A DNA stretch of 64,000 bases, from positions 10,665,034 through 10,729,033 of the forward strand of contig NC_082618.1 in assembly GCF_030936135.1 (NCBI RefSeq), in the 5' to 3' direction. This document shows positions 45,101 through 58,060 of this stretch, in pieces (position 1 is the first letter of the stretch; every line of letters begins with the position of its first letter). The notes under the pieces are model-generated. The model made no database searches. It saw nothing but the letters and a program-made list of their open reading frames with translations, and was not told the DNA's origin. This DNA comes from Gavia stellata (lineage: Eukaryota > Chordata > Aves > Gaviiformes > Gaviidae). A program made the position numbers and the translations under genes.

Positions 45101-48100
45101 TATGGTGGTTTTATAACCTACCGTAAACTGGTAGACTGAAAGAGTATGTTGTCTTGTGGGGAATTTAAGTCGGGCAATAAATGCTATGTCAAGATTTCTT
45201 AATCTCTTGGAAAAATCAGATAAGGGCTTGAGGCAAGATAACGAAGGAATTGCAAAGTTGCGGTTTTGGTATTAAACCTGTGTCATGACTCTAGTGCTCT
45301 TTATTTGACTTTTGAAATAAAAATGTTAACGGCTTACAAAAACTGCAAAAGTCCAGTTTATTTATTTATTTATTTTCGCTTCCACTGGCTCCGCAGAAAA
45401 GCCACGCGCTGGAGTTGTGCTGAGTTAGCGCTCCGGCTGACTTTGGCGGTGGTGTTTCAAAATTGGGTTTGATTTTTCCTTTTGTCACACCTTCGCATGT
45501 GCGGGCACGGCAGAGGCAGGCTGCGGCGGCTGGCCTTCCCCTCTGTAATCGTACCAGTGTGACCCCTTCAAATGCAGTATTGGCCCTCCTGCACGCCGTG
45601 CTCACAAGCAGCCTCGCGTTCCCCACTCGTGCCACTTCTGTGAGTGGAGACTCTTCGTGTGCGTCATCCAACAGTAACTTTAATAGTCAGACATTGAGAA
45701 ATAAACTATAATTAAAAGGGCTTTATTTTACTTTTGCATGCCAGGAGGTGGTTTGGGTTGAAAGGTTGTTTTAAATGAGAAGCCTGGAGGTACTAACAGC
45801 TGTCGCAGACTTTTTGGCGTGTGCTCTTACTGAGTGGTTTCTGCTCTTCAGGTACCTACACGCATTCCAAGGCAGGAGCGAGCGTCAGTGCCTTCATGAA
45901 TTAGCCAAGAGTTTTTAGCAGCCGGTGAGACCAGGCTTTGGTGGAACTGCTCCCTGTTAGATGATCACCTTCACAGGGACCCCCTCGCTCACCACTTGGG
46001 TCCCCAGCGCGCGGGAAGACTTGCTGTGATTTAATGACTTGCCACAGCTGAGCTGGTATGCAATAGCACTTTAAGCTGCAGTCGCTCCATCCCGCGGACA
46101 AAAGGCAGAGTATCGCTTTTGGTGGCTTCGCTACAAGGCTCTTCAACTTTCTTCCTCCTGACGTTTTCCAGAAACTCGTATTTAGTGTCTGACTTCTTGC
46201 CGCAGCACAAAAAAGGGAGAGGCTTTCCCCATGCATGGGACAAAGCGTTCCCCCCCACCCCGACTGGTAAAACACTCTCTGGTCTTTTATTCAGCGTGAT
46301 GCATGAGCTTGATTTTGCAGCGTTCTTCCCCTGCGGTGGGGGAAGACTTGGGAGGGTTTGTGGTCAGTGTAGGGTCTGGCTCAGTGGCACGGTAAAGGCA
46401 TCGAGGTACTCCGTCACTTTTCTTCCGGAGCACCAGAAGGTATGAGAGGGAGCTGTTCCCAAAGAGCTTGCAGCTGACGCTTAGTATTACACTTTTTTTT
46501 AATAATCAAATTTTATTTCCTGTATTTTTATATTTATTTTTATATTTGTAGAGAACGGCAAAAGTGCTGGCAGGAGTTCTCCCTCCGGCCCCGGTGTCAG
46601 AGTGCTGGATCCATGCATGCGTTGGGGCTGCGTGGTGGGGCTGTTGCCGATGGGAGAAGCTCCGGTTGGGGCAGTCCCGCCTGCTTCAGGTCCGGCAGCA
46701 CCTGATGCTGCTGCACTCAGTTTCCCTCGAAATCTTCCAGCAGCTCATTCATTCCTTTGATACCTTACTGTAGGGTGGCCGGCGGCATCTGACACTTATT
46801 TTGTGGGGTTTTTTTAATTTTTTTTTTCATTTTCTTTTTCTCCAACGCCTTCCAAGTGTTGTTAATTCCTCGCGTAGGAAAGACTCCTCGGGAGAGGCGC
46901 GGGAAGGCAGCTGGCTCCTGCGGTCCTTCACAGCTGAGCCGGTGGGGTTGTGGCGTGGGGTTGGAGCATACAGAGCTGTGTGCCTCCAGCGTGCCGGCCG
47001 GCTCGTCTCATACGGCTCGCCCTGAGCTCCCGGTCTGCGATGGGAACGCCTTGGGTCTGCTGCGGGCCAAGTAACAAAGCGCCCGGCAGCTCGCGGGAGG
47101 CCGGCGAGCATCCCCTGAAGCAGCGGTACCTGGCTGCTCTGCCAGAGGGGCAGGACGTGGGGGGACCCGCTGCCCTCCCAGAGCTGCGGTGGCGAGCGAG
47201 GGGAGATCGGGGCCCTCGGGCGATGGCCTGCTTCAAGGCGTTGGAGAGATTTAATCATGGACGTCGTGTTCTAAAAAAAAAAATATTTTTTGTTCTTTGT
47301 TGGGGTGTGGAGAGCAAGCTGTGCAGGAGGCAATAAATGTGGTATAAAATACAAGGTTTAACCGATTAATTCTGATGCATTTGTGACAGTTATTGATCAA
47401 AGGTAACATTTATAACCAGGGACTGCATTGTCAAGGTTAGATCTTGCTCAAGAAATAGCCTTTGATAAGCTGAGCTATTGATTGCAGATTCGAGCAGTCC
47501 AATCTCTGAAGAGGCTAGAGCTCTCCTCGTCAAGCAGCGCCGTGGTGGTGGTGTGGGAGGAGGAAGAAGTAGCCGAGTCTTCCTCCCGGGAGCCGAGCAT
47601 GCCGAGCCTTCCTCCCAGGAGCCGAGCATCCCCAGTAGCCGTTTGCGGGCTGGCTGATCCCTTCCGCCGATGGCTGCCCGGGCCGTAAGGTGCACGGGAG
47701 GCTCTCGATCCCTTCCGTGCTCCAAGGCGGTTAATTAACAGCTAAATTGTTTCGTAGTACCTGAATATGGAATTTAATTACGTTGCATGCAAATCACGTT
47801 GATGGCTTGGAGGTCAACTCGTTAAAATTTTGGCCTTCCCCTGTGGGTGTCTGTCCGTGGGGTCGAGCTGTGGATGTCCCCGCAGTGCCGGGTGTCCACG
47901 GTGGGGTCTGTCCCTCTGCCCTGCAGCCGGGGCTGGGTTTCACGGGGCGTTCCCAAAAACACAGGTTGGCCTCTGTGCCCACGCTGTCTTAATCTCGTGA
48001 TTTACACCAACGGGCTCGTGGCTGAACGTAAGGCGCAAATTTTGGTGCCCAGCTCCCATCCGCCGGGCAGCCTCTGCGGCTCCCGTCCTCCCTGTGCCGA

Positions 48101-51100
48101 AGGCGGATAAGCCGCTGTCCCCAAATGCTCGTCGTGGACCTCATCACTACTTCTCTCCTCTGTCTCGTCGCTCTCCCGGTGTGCAGGCTGCAGAGCTGCT
48201 GGGCTGCGCGGTAGCCTGATGAATTATTTTTTTAAGGCAGGAGGAGTAGCTCCAGGCAGGATAATCCCGAGGCATGGTCCCCGTGTAAATGAATGCCCTT
48301 CAGATTCTCCTTGGCCTCTGGAAGGGCTTGTTTTGTGTTTGGCGAAGGCCTTGCCTCAGGGATGGTGGGTGCTCAAGGCCTCTGAGGTGCTTTTATTGCT
48401 GCTTGTCCCTGACCAGATCCTTTCCTGATTAAATGCGAAAGAGATCCCATAATTGCTGTCCCGAGTAGTGGGAACAAATGCTTGGCTGTCCCCATGGTTT
48501 TCCTCAGCCTTGAAGCTCAGGAGGTGCATGGGGGAAGGATTGCTTTTAAACCGGGTTGGATTCATCCTTCTACCCTGCAAAATGTGCTTTAAAAACGTCT
48601 TATTGCAGCAGCCCCCCCTTCTCCGCTTCTCTTCGCGGTAGAGCGGCGATACTGGCGTATGTCGCACTTGCAGCCCTAAAAATAAGCAATAACTGAGCCT
48701 TTCCTGGGATTTTGGAGACATGATGGGGTGCTTGTTCTGCCTTGCTGTGTAACAAAGCAGATCAGGTAGCTGTCCCGTGCCTCAGTTTCCCCATATAAAA
48801 CCTGGCAGCTGCTGCCCTGCGGAGGTGGGGGGGGGTATGGGAGCAGCGATCGGGCACGGAGGGGCTTTTCTGGTCTGTGTTTCGGGTTTGTGGAGAGTGT
48901 CCTGCGGCAGGGAGGTCCAGACGCAGCCGGTGCAGTGTTGGGGAGTGAATATGATGGTGGTTTTCCTGGGGCTTGTTAATAGTTTAAGCTCTGCAGAAAG
49001 TAGCGGCTCCGTTAAAGTCAGGCTTGAACCCTCGCTCCCGCCAGCGCCCATGCGGGAAGTGTTAATGGTAATTTCCTGGCTGACAGTATCATTGTTTTGC
49101 CTGGGTCGGTCCTTGCACCCACCCTGGTTCTGTAGGGTGGAATGGGACCAGGGTGCTGCCGGAGCAGAGGACCTGCAGGACCTGCGGTCTTGCTCCTTCA
49201 GCCAAGACTTTTCTCTCTGTTCAGCTCGTGCAGATCAGCTGCAGCTCTGCTCAGCTTAACTGGGGATTGTCATCGGCGTAGATGTGAGCGGCGCTGAGCC
49301 CGCCGCCTCCGGTGGCGTTGGCGTTGGTACAGATGTTTAATCGCAGCACCTGCAGCTGCGCGGCGATGGAAGTGGTAATCCCTGCTGCCGCTTGCTCCGA
49401 CCACGGCTGGGCTGGGGCGCGCGGGAGCCTTCGTCGCGCTTGTCGGTGGGTCGTAAATCTGGGGCTTATTAAAATTCAGGGTCCATCATCTAAATTTTGG
49501 TACTGGGGAGCGTTGGGAGCCGGTGGGGGAAGGCCCACTCCTCTCCAAGCGTGTGTTAATCTGTCTTTTCAGAAGAGGATTCGTTGAGGATTACACGGGC
49601 GCAGGACGGGAGCCGAGGAGACGGAGAGATGCGTGGGGACTGCGGCTCTCGCCCTGCCCTCGCAGCAGGAGCACTTGCTGCCGTGTGGATGGCGCTGGGG
49701 GAGAGCGGGAGAGCACCCAGCTCTGTGGGCTTTGGGGAAAAGGCAGGGCTGCGCTGTGGGGCGCTGAGAGGAGAAAAGGCCGATCTCGTGCTCTGACGGC
49801 GGGGACCTGCTGTTCTGGTACAGCGCTCTCGGTGACAGCGGCACGTGCTTTGCGGACAGCTGCGCTGACAGGCGCGTTGTGTCGCAGTGAGGTGTAGGGC
49901 TTGGCCAAGCTCTGGGAGCCCAGCGGCCGCGATCGATGCTCAGGTTTTCCTGGGCCCCGGAGCTCAGAGCTCACCGGTGGGTTGTCATCTGCTGCTTCTT
50001 TGTCTCACAGGTGGGGACACTGGGGCTGGGAAGGGGGAAAGCCGCCCGGTGAGCTCGTGACAGAGCTGGGAACGGGTCCTGGCTGTCCTGAGGAGTGCTC
50101 CCGAGTCTTACCCACGAGGTACGGTGATGTACTCGGTTACAACATATGTTATTCAGGGTGGGCATGTGCTGATGGTTTCCATGGACCTCTGATCACACCC
50201 TAGATCTCTGAGGTATCGCTAGGCATCTCAGACCTTCACTGCTGCAAGCTTAGGTGGGCTTTTATTTAACTAAAATAAATAAATATTTTTTTTCTAACTC
50301 CCTGAGTGTAGCGGAGGTGTGCGTGCCTGCAGTGGAGATGACACAGAAGGCATGTGCCGTGATCTGAAGGTGTCAGGCTGAAGCTCAGGCTCGGCTCTGC
50401 CCTCCGAGCGGTGTGTTTGCAGGTTGCCTTGGAAATCTGTGCTCGAACGGGCACCGATCCAGCCTGCGACGCGTGGACCGTCGGGGTCTGCCCTGTGCAG
50501 GCACTTGGGTGTCTTGGAGCTACGTGGTCTTTGGACCCTGCTTGTGAAGGCAGCCAAGGGCTGGTGGAGGACCACGGGCGGCTGCAGTACAGCAGCTTCA
50601 GTCTTAACGAGAGTGCTGGGCTTCTCGTAGGAAGGAAAGCATCTACGTGCCTGGCTGCGTGGGAACCTGCTTTATGCGTGTTGGAGCTGAAGAGCAGGCA
50701 GGCACCTATGATGCTTGTTTTAGGATAGTCATACCTCAGAATAAGCAAGAGATATTGCTCTAATGAGCTGTCATCGTAGGAGCAGCGTATTTCCTCCTCC
50801 CCCACGCCAGCCCATAGCAACGTGATCTGAGCAAGCAGTAAAAAGAAAAAAAGTGCCTTCAGCCTTGACGTAAGGAGCGATTGTTTGAATGCCTTAAGGT
50901 AGCAGGGACCTTCAGGGCAGCGTAAATGGGGTGATTTGGCTTGCATGTATGATACTGGAAATTTAAAATTAAGTGAGCTAGGAAAAAAATAATCTTGGAT
51001 GTTTAACTACTGAAAAAGCACAGGGAGCAGAGAGGGCTTGGAAGAAAGGCAGCGTGAGTCTGGAGCAGTATGGGAGGACAGTTACCTGTACTGGGAGGAC

Positions 51101-54100
51101 GTTGCTGCTCGACCAGACCCCTGTTTAGCAGGGAGTCTGGCTTCAGCGCCTGGATGAAACCAGCTGAGTGGCTCCCTGAGCCGCATTCGGCCACGGGCAG
51201 GAGATGCCGCTTGGCCCCTGCGGAGCCTGTGGGATGGGTTTGCTGGGCGAAGGGCAGGTACTGTGTTGGTGTTCGGTGTCCGGAGCCTGGGCATCACCCA
51301 GGAGGTGTCCCAGACAGCTGATGCCAGGGATATGCCAAGATGTAATTTTGTGCTGTCTCTGGTGGGAATCGTAAATCGTGGCAGCGCCAGGGGTGTGAGG
51401 AGCCCGGTGGGAGGAAGGCTGCCATGCCGTGCCGTGCCCTGTAGCCCTGACAGTGACTGTGGTCACGACTACCCAGCTCAGACTGTTACCCCTTAGATGC
51501 CTCTCCACAGTCGGCTTCTCACTGCTGGAAGTTGATAAACAACAAACAGGTCCACGAGGTTCCCCAGGGTTTTATTCCCTTCCACAAAAAGAGATCTGAT
51601 TTTTCTGGGTTATTTATTGTAATAGTGCAGATTTTGTGTGCCACCTGTGAGTCTTTGCAAGGACTGTAAAGTCAGTATGTTTAGGATGATACAAGATGGT
51701 GTGCTGGTTTTGGCTGGGATGGGGTTAACTTTCTTCATAGCAGCTAGTATGGGGCTGTGTTTTGGATTGTATGGGGCTGTGTTTTGGATTTGGGCTGGAA
51801 ACAATGTTGATAAAGCAGGAATGTTTTAGTTACTGCTGAGCAGAGCTCACACAGCACCAAGGCCTTTTCTGCTCCTCACCCCACCCCACCAGCGAGTGGG
51901 CTGGGGGTGCACGGGAAGTTGGGAGGGAACACAGCCGGGACAGCTGACCCCAACTGACCAAAGGGATATTCCATACCATATGACATCATGCTCAGTATAT
52001 AAAGCCGGGGGAGGAAGAAGAAAGGTGGGGACATTCGGAGTAATGGCGTTTGTCTTCCCGAGCAACCGCTACGCGTGATAGAGCCCTGCTTCCCTGCAGA
52101 TAGCTGAACACCTGCCTGCTGACGGGAAGTGGTGAATTAATTCCTTCTTTCGCTTTGCTTCTCCGCGCAGTGTTCTTTTGCTCTACCTATTAAACTGTTT
52201 TTATCTCAGCCCACGAGTTTTCTCACTTTTACTCTTCTGGTTCTCTCCCCCACCCCACCTGGGGGGAGTGAGTGAGCGGCTGTGTGGTGATTAGTTGCCA
52301 GCTGGGCTTAAACCACGACACATAAAAAAATACATACAGGGACTTAAATTTTGTCCAGTGATCGCTTTTGCCTTTGCCTGTGCCGAGAGGTGGTGGGTTT
52401 CTGGAGCCGTGTATAACATTAAGCCTCCCTGATCAGGCAGCCAGTGCTTCAGGCAAACGGTCTGAAACTAGTGCTAGTCCTTCTTCGTCTGTACTAGGTT
52501 TTGGTATTGGTGCCCCCAGCTGAGTCCTGCACGTTTGCTTTTCCATTTAAACCTGATTTCCGAGCTTTCCCATCCCCACTGTTCTGCCTTCTGTCCTGGA
52601 ACAGACGTGCATCTGAGCTGAGGAGTGGCGATTGGCAAACAACCAGCGAAAAGCATCGATTTAAAGCTCATGAGAAGGAAGGAGAATCACCATACTGGTT
52701 TATTAATTTGAAAACTCCTTTTAGACTCCCGTGGAGGCCCTGTCTGGGCAACTGGAGCCAGGCAAAAGGAACTGGAAGAAACCTGACATAATAGTCATCC
52801 TTGGATCATATGCAGGCAAAAAGTCCCAGGTACCCAGCAGCTCTAGGAAGGTGCTCAGTGTGATTATCTCCATTTTACAGATGGGGAAACAGCTCTGAAT
52901 CTTGCCCATGGTCACAGAGCACACTATGGAAATAAACCCGTCTAGTGCTTTATTCACTATATATGTCTTCCTCTATTATGCTGCTGCACTGGTATTAAAT
53001 CTTAATTAAAAGAAGCTTCAAACTTGCCAATCAGTAAAATGAAAGGATTTGTAAGCCCCCAGTTTTCTTTCATAACTGTGATGCTGTTCGTTAGGATTTT
53101 TCTCCTTTATTTCCTTTAGCTAGCAGAAGTAATTGGGGTGACTTTGGTTCCTTTCCAGTTGGTTTCTTGGTACAGCTGTGTATTTTAAGCATAAGCTAAA
53201 TCAGTAGGATGCAAGTACCTGTGATGAATAGCAGGTCAGATTAAAAATTACCTAACGGTTTCTTCTGGTTTTAATCTCTCTGAACTAAATGTGTCTGAAG
53301 TTAATAGGATAGTTTGCCAAATAAAGCCCTACGTGACTCTTTTCTTTTTTTCCTCCCCTTAAGAGTCCCTTTAAATGTTTACATCAATTAGTTTTGTAAA
53401 ACCATTTTACCAAGACTGAATCTAAATGCATGGCACTGTGCCCTTCCCCAGTGTAGTAGACACAAAGAGCATTAACCCCTTCTTGGGAGAACTGACATAT
53501 TCTTAACATATGGAAAATGTCCCATAAATGTGAGGGATCCTTTTAGACCTTTAAAAGAAGACAACTAAATAGTATATAGTAAGCGTCACGACCAGGTATT
53601 CTGCTTTGTCTTTCTTACATGTAGGTAGGTGTTACGTGTTTTTTTTTTCATTTGCTCACTCATTCATCAAACACCACTGGAAGCTGAGATAAATCACTGT
53701 GATGGCAATGGAAAAACTGGTGTCTAAGCAAGAGGCACATCACAGCCCGCGTATCTAGTACATACTGCCGTATTGGCTCGCTATATCACACGAGTAGGTT
53801 AGGTGCCCTTTGTGGAAAGCTGGTCTTTCATGGGTGTTGCAGAACTTGCTGGGTACTGTGTTCACGCTGGGTAGCGTATCAGAATTACAGGGGCAAGGGC
53901 TTGCCTCCATGGCAGGGGATGGATCTAGGTTAAACATTTTAACACATAGGTTACCTATTTCTTCTTTACGTTGCATTATCCCAGTTTGTACCAGTAGCAC
54001 CTGGCTGTCCATTTCCAAGCATCCAGTGATAACGGTGTGGTACAGAGATGCTCAGGTCTTGTTTCAAATCTTCATCTCCAGCTGCTGGAGGTGCACTGGC

Positions 54101-57100
54101 CGTCATCTGTGTTGGTGTTGCGTTATGTGGTCGCTCTCAAGTTGCTTGCGAAATCTGCAAAACCAGCTTTTCTCTTTTTTCCCCTCCTTGTGCATGTGGC
54201 GTGCTTAAAGTGGAATAAGCATTAATTGAGTGACTTAACGGATGCTCTGAAAAAATATTGCAAGCTCCCTAATTCAGAGAGTTGCTTTACATAAGTCTTC
54301 TCTTGCAAACTTGCCCGCAGTTGATGTTTCTTTGAAGAGCCTGTGATGACTCTTTATCTAGAGATGCTTGAAGCACGTTCAGCTCCGCCTGGATGTCAGT
54401 GGTGTTCGGCACTTCATTTTCAAAGAGAATTTGTTAACACAAGTGCAGCCTGAGAGATGAAAGGATCCACGTTGAGTCTCGTTTGAGGCGGCGAGACACC
54501 AGACAGGAAAAGTCTTGAGACGTATTTGATTTCTTTGGCCAGTTGTGGCAGAGAAGCCTTTCTTGGAGTGAGGAAGAGCTTTCTCTTGGTGTATCTAAGA
54601 AATAAGCTAAGGAGATTGACTGGGAAAACAGGATGGGCAGCTCCACCACGACAGCTGCTGCTGGCCAGAGCACCCCTTGTTTCACCTGCTCCTTCGTCTG
54701 GGTTGCTGTGCTGCAGCCCGTGGTGTTTAGACCCTGTCTGCCTCCATCGAGGAGCTGTACTGAACAGTGAGGTTTCACCGGATTGTGAAAAGTGACAGCT
54801 GAACATGGAAACGGAGATATTAAACACAGCGTTTCCCTCTGGGCTGTAGATGAGCTTGTTTGTCCTTTCCCATCCATGCTGATGGGCCCTTCTTCCTTCT
54901 AGCAAGCTCTTCTGGCATGAGTCCTCTTTTGGGAGATTCATCCCAATCCCTCGTGCTTGTATTTCTCATCTTTTAAAATCATCGGCATCACTTCATTCAA
55001 GTTCAGCAGGGCTGAGCTCGGCTGGACCGGTTCCGGCCGTGAGCTGTAAGCTGTCCTCCCCACAGCTCCTGGGTGCACCATGACGCGCAGCCTCGGGGCG
55101 TGATGGGTGCCCTGCTTTTCCTTTCTGCGTGTGAGTACGCTAACTTTGAAAGACAGCACCCCGCTTTACCTGCAATGAGCACTGACACCACCAGGAAGGT
55201 TTAGCACCTTCCAGCAGCCTTTCATACTGCTTTTAATTTTCTAAATGCTGCTCTTGCAGATTTTTACCCCAACTGTTTTCTCAAGTGTGTACTCTGATCT
55301 CTCGAAAGTATATATTTTTCTACTATTATCAGCACATAATCAACAAGATTGCATGTATAGCTAAGCGAAACCAGCCCCAGGAGGGTACAGAGAGGTACGA
55401 TTCAGTCCCGTGGGCACCTCTGTTGTCCAACGGGCAGAAATATTGTCTAGCTCGGCCCAAGCAGAGCTCTCTAGAGAGCGCGATGCTGTTGGGATGTATC
55501 GATCTCCGGGCTGAACTCAGCATGTCTGTCCCCTTCTCGCTTGGTGCTGCGAGAGCAATAATAACAATTCTTGTGTTACCGCAATGCCTCCTCTGAAGCA
55601 GTACCCAGAAAAGAGAGCGGCTTCTGGACCAGACCCATCGACCTGGGCTGGTTTGGGCTTGTGGTCCGTGAAAGGTGTGGATTGCTGTGAAAGGCAAATC
55701 AGAAAAGCTTAAACTCACTGTTCAGGGACTTGGCCCACCTCTGCGGTGGTCTTAGGTATTAAGAAAGGTTGAAAATCATTTACCAGACAGAGCTACTTGT
55801 CGCAGAGGAATTAAATGAATGTGCTTGGGGCGCAGAGAGGGGTTTGGAGGTCCTGGCTTGTCTGTCCCTCTCCCAGTGAGGATGCTCAGTCCTGCTCTGT
55901 GTAAAACTTGGCTACGAGAAACTCGGTCACTAAAAAAGCCACTGACAAGAGCACACTTTATGATTTGGAGATGGGAGCCAATTCACATCTTCATGTGGAA
56001 TTTTTTCCCCCTTTTTGGATTTTGTGGCATCTAACTGAGTTGCCAGCCCTCCTTGTTACCCTGAGGCACATGGCCATCCTGTGTTGTGCTGGCCGGGGAG
56101 CAGAGAGCCAGTTCGAACAGAACTTCAGGGATCAGAACCTGCAGGTTTCCTGGGTGTGCTGGCATCTGATCTGTGGGATGGCACGCACTGGAGGCCAGCT
56201 GGATGGGAGCTGGGCCCGTGCTTTGGTTTGCCATTCGCCAGGTCCCGTGGTGTTCGTGAACTGATGCAGCCCCGCGAGCTCTCCTGCCAGCCTGTGCCGG
56301 GGGAGCCGGTGCCTTGCCGTCACTGATTTTTTTTTCCTTCTCTTTCCACTTTCTCTTATGTTCCATGGGTTTTTTCTTTTGTCTAATGTTTATTTCAGAA
56401 TTTGGACATCAGGCTGGCTGACAAACTCTGTGAATGTCACCGATGCTGGGTGTTTTGGGGGGCAAGTCTGCCCCTGTTGCAGCCGCTGAAAGACGAGCTC
56501 AGCTAAGTGAAAGGGACAGGGGACTCTGGGGCTTGCTAGCTTCCCCTGGGAGAAAGACACCTTCAATGCTCTGGTTTGTCACCGCTTTCATTAAAGCGAG
56601 CTGTGTCTGAGGCCAATATGGCTCTCCAGGCTCCTCCCCGTGTCGGTACAGATGGTGGAGCTGGTTTCAGCATCTGCCTTCTCCAGAATGTGGGAATTGC
56701 TCTCTGTGTCTTCCTGGAGAGCCAGGAGGGGCTGGGCCAGCCTGGGAGGTGATGCTGTACCTCACAGCAAGTGAAAAAAGTCGGCGTCTCTCCAGTCAAG
56801 CTTCCTGGTGGTGGTTCGAGTGGTCCCAGGCGCTGCGGCTGGTGGCTCGGCTTCCCTGTGTCCTTCTTTCTGGCCGAGGCCGGGTGAGCTCCAGGACAGG
56901 CGCTCTGCTCCGAGCTCGGCTGGGGCCAGGCTGTTCAGGAGCCGCCTTCATGTGCAGTCCCTGTCCTGCTGTCCTCTGCTTCCAGCCAGGGGACCTCTGT
57001 GCTGGCCCTCACTCCTCCTTTTACAAAGGGCTGTGAATCGCAGTCCTTGGTATGCGGGGAGGAGCCGGGAGGAGCGGGAAAGCTGCCACTGGCAGGAGAG

Positions 57101-58060
57101 CAGCTTTATTGCACCCTCTGAAATGTCACGTTGGTGGAACCGCCACGGGCGATGGCGTTCGAGTGATTTGGTGGACGTTTGTAGCCAGAGTCCATCTCTC
57201 CGCAGAAACCAGACATCACGTGGCTCTCGCCTCGCGCTGGAAGCTGTCACTGTCACTAATATGACACATCAGAGATGAGATGCTGCTTCTCATTAGCATC
57301 AGGGGGTAAAGGGCGTCCTCCAGAGGATTTGGTGCGGTGACTGCCGCATCATTAACACAGCCGGCCGGCAGCAGATCTTGGCCTTTCGTTTGTTTTATAT
57401 CATCTACTCTGATAAAAGATCTGGATGCTTGGAATAATTGTTGGTAATGGCTAATGAGGAATTGTCAGGCATGCGATTGCCACGTCCTTTATTTGCGCAG
57501 CAGTGTGGCAGACTTGCAGCCTGGTGCTGTGGCAGTATTTGTGTCTATTTTGCCAGCACCTGCTCACCTCGACCTGTATTGCCTGGGGTGATGGACGAGC
57601 ACAGAGTGTGTCCTCAAGTTTAATAACTTAAAGGCTGAAGGGCTCAGCCTCTCATGTATATCGATATTTCTTTTTTCTCAATTAGCATTTACAATGATTC
57701 TTCCCTAGCGCCTGCTCTTAAGACAGGCTCACCGGGAAGCTGCCGTGTTTTGTTAGCCCTGGGGTGTGTTTTTAAGCAAATGGCTGGATAAGCTGCTCCA
57801 CAAGGAGAGGAGGCTGATGGCTGTTTTTTTTCCTTCTTTCTCTTCCCCAGAAACTGGCAGCTGAATGCCAGAGCGCTGGCTATCCGGGCACCCTCATCCC
57901 GTACAAGTGTGATCTCTCCAACGAAGAGGAAATCCTGTCGATGTTCTCCGCCATCAAGACCCTTCATCAAGGAGTTGATGTCTGTATCAACAACGCAGGG
58001 CTGGCTCGCCCGGAGCCCCTGCTCTCGGGGAAGACGGAGGGCTGGCGGACGATGATAGAC
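42025..58060 (+). CDS. DHRS11: DHRS11, short-chain dehydrogenase/reductase, exons 1-2 (partial)
   Basis: NADP-dependent SDR enzyme (17-beta-hydroxysteroid and 3-keto reductase activity is reported for the human protein). Exon 1 (42025-42156) and exon 2 (57851-58060) join in phase 0 to 114 residues of an expected 255 or so. Visible are the Rossmann cofactor motif TGASVGIG (12-19), an arginine in CARSVDK (36-42) consistent with NADP preference, CDLSNEEE, and the structural NNAG motif within CINNAGLARP. The catalytic Ser, Tyr and Lys lie in later exons beyond the right edge. The ATG has G at -3 and G at +4. Human DHRS11 begins five residues earlier, but its second Met aligns with this one. Intron 1 is 15.7 kb. 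Confidence 0.96.
43568..43590. repeat. Perfect 10-bp hairpin, 3-nt loop
   Basis: GATTTTCTTT and AAAGAAAATC are exact reverse complements separated by GGT, in DHRS11 intron 1. A-T rich, so it could be chance. Confidence 0.8.
47575..47632. repeat. 29-bp tandem pair
   Basis: Two 29-base units containing CTTCCTCCC and GGAGCCGAGCAT, at 47575-47603 and 47604-47632, differing at a few positions. Located in DHRS11 intron 1. Confidence 0.85.
48742..48800 (+). mobile_element. MIR-like SINE core fragment (likely)
   Basis: TGCTGTGTAACAA, then GTGCCTCAGTTTCCCCAT followed by ATAAAA matches the order of the MIR SINE core (AGCTGTGTGACCTT, then GTGCCTCAGTTTCC). Short and old. Confidence 0.5.
51700..52320 (+). 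mobile_element. Solo long terminal repeat of an endogenous retrovirus
   Basis: A 621-bp block running from TGTGCTGG to CCACGACA, bounded by TG and CA as retroviral LTRs are. It resembles an LTR I know as abundant in bird genomes. Inside are a CRE-like TGACATCA at 51981-51988, a TATATAAA box at 51996-52003 and a polyadenylation-type ATTAAA at 52189-52194, giving a U3-R-U5 order on the plus strand. No internal viral genes flank it, so it is a solo LTR left by recombination. No convincing target-site duplication was found. Confidence 0.8.
51748..51791. repeat. 22-bp tandem duplication inside the LTR
   Basis: TATGGGGCTGTGTTTTGGAT plus two bases occurs twice in a row (51748-51769, 51770-51791), differing only at the last base. 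In my memory of this LTR type the unit is present once. Confidence 0.9.
52848..52935 (-). mobile_element. MIR-like SINE fragment, reverse orientation
   Basis: ATTATCTCCATTTTACAG, then ATGGGGAAAC and CTTGCCCATGGTCACAGAGC follow the reverse complement of the MIR core in order. Such old amniote MIR copies are few in birds. Confidence 0.6.
57851..58060 (+). CDS. DHRS11: DHRS11 exon 2 (residues 45-114)
   Basis: Encodes KLAAECQSAGYPGTLIPYKC, LSMFSAIKTLHQGVDVCINN and AGLARPEPLLSG, ending MID with donor GAC|GTGAGT. Acceptor TCTTCCCCAG. Confidence 0.97.

Larger units (their letters stand above)
42157..57850 (+). other. DHRS11: DHRS11 intron 1 (15.7 kb)
   Basis: Large intron holding a solo LTR, two MIR-like fragments, a 29-bp tandem pair, a (TTTA) tract near 45,357 and a short perfect hairpin. 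No exon of another gene was recognised. Many short open frames on both strands lack homology. Confidence 0.7.

Noticed and set aside
56330-56470. Strong pyrimidine tract and AG at 56,398, exon-like
   Set aside because: No homology, no good downstream donor, and it falls between DHRS11 exons 1 and 2, which join in frame without it.
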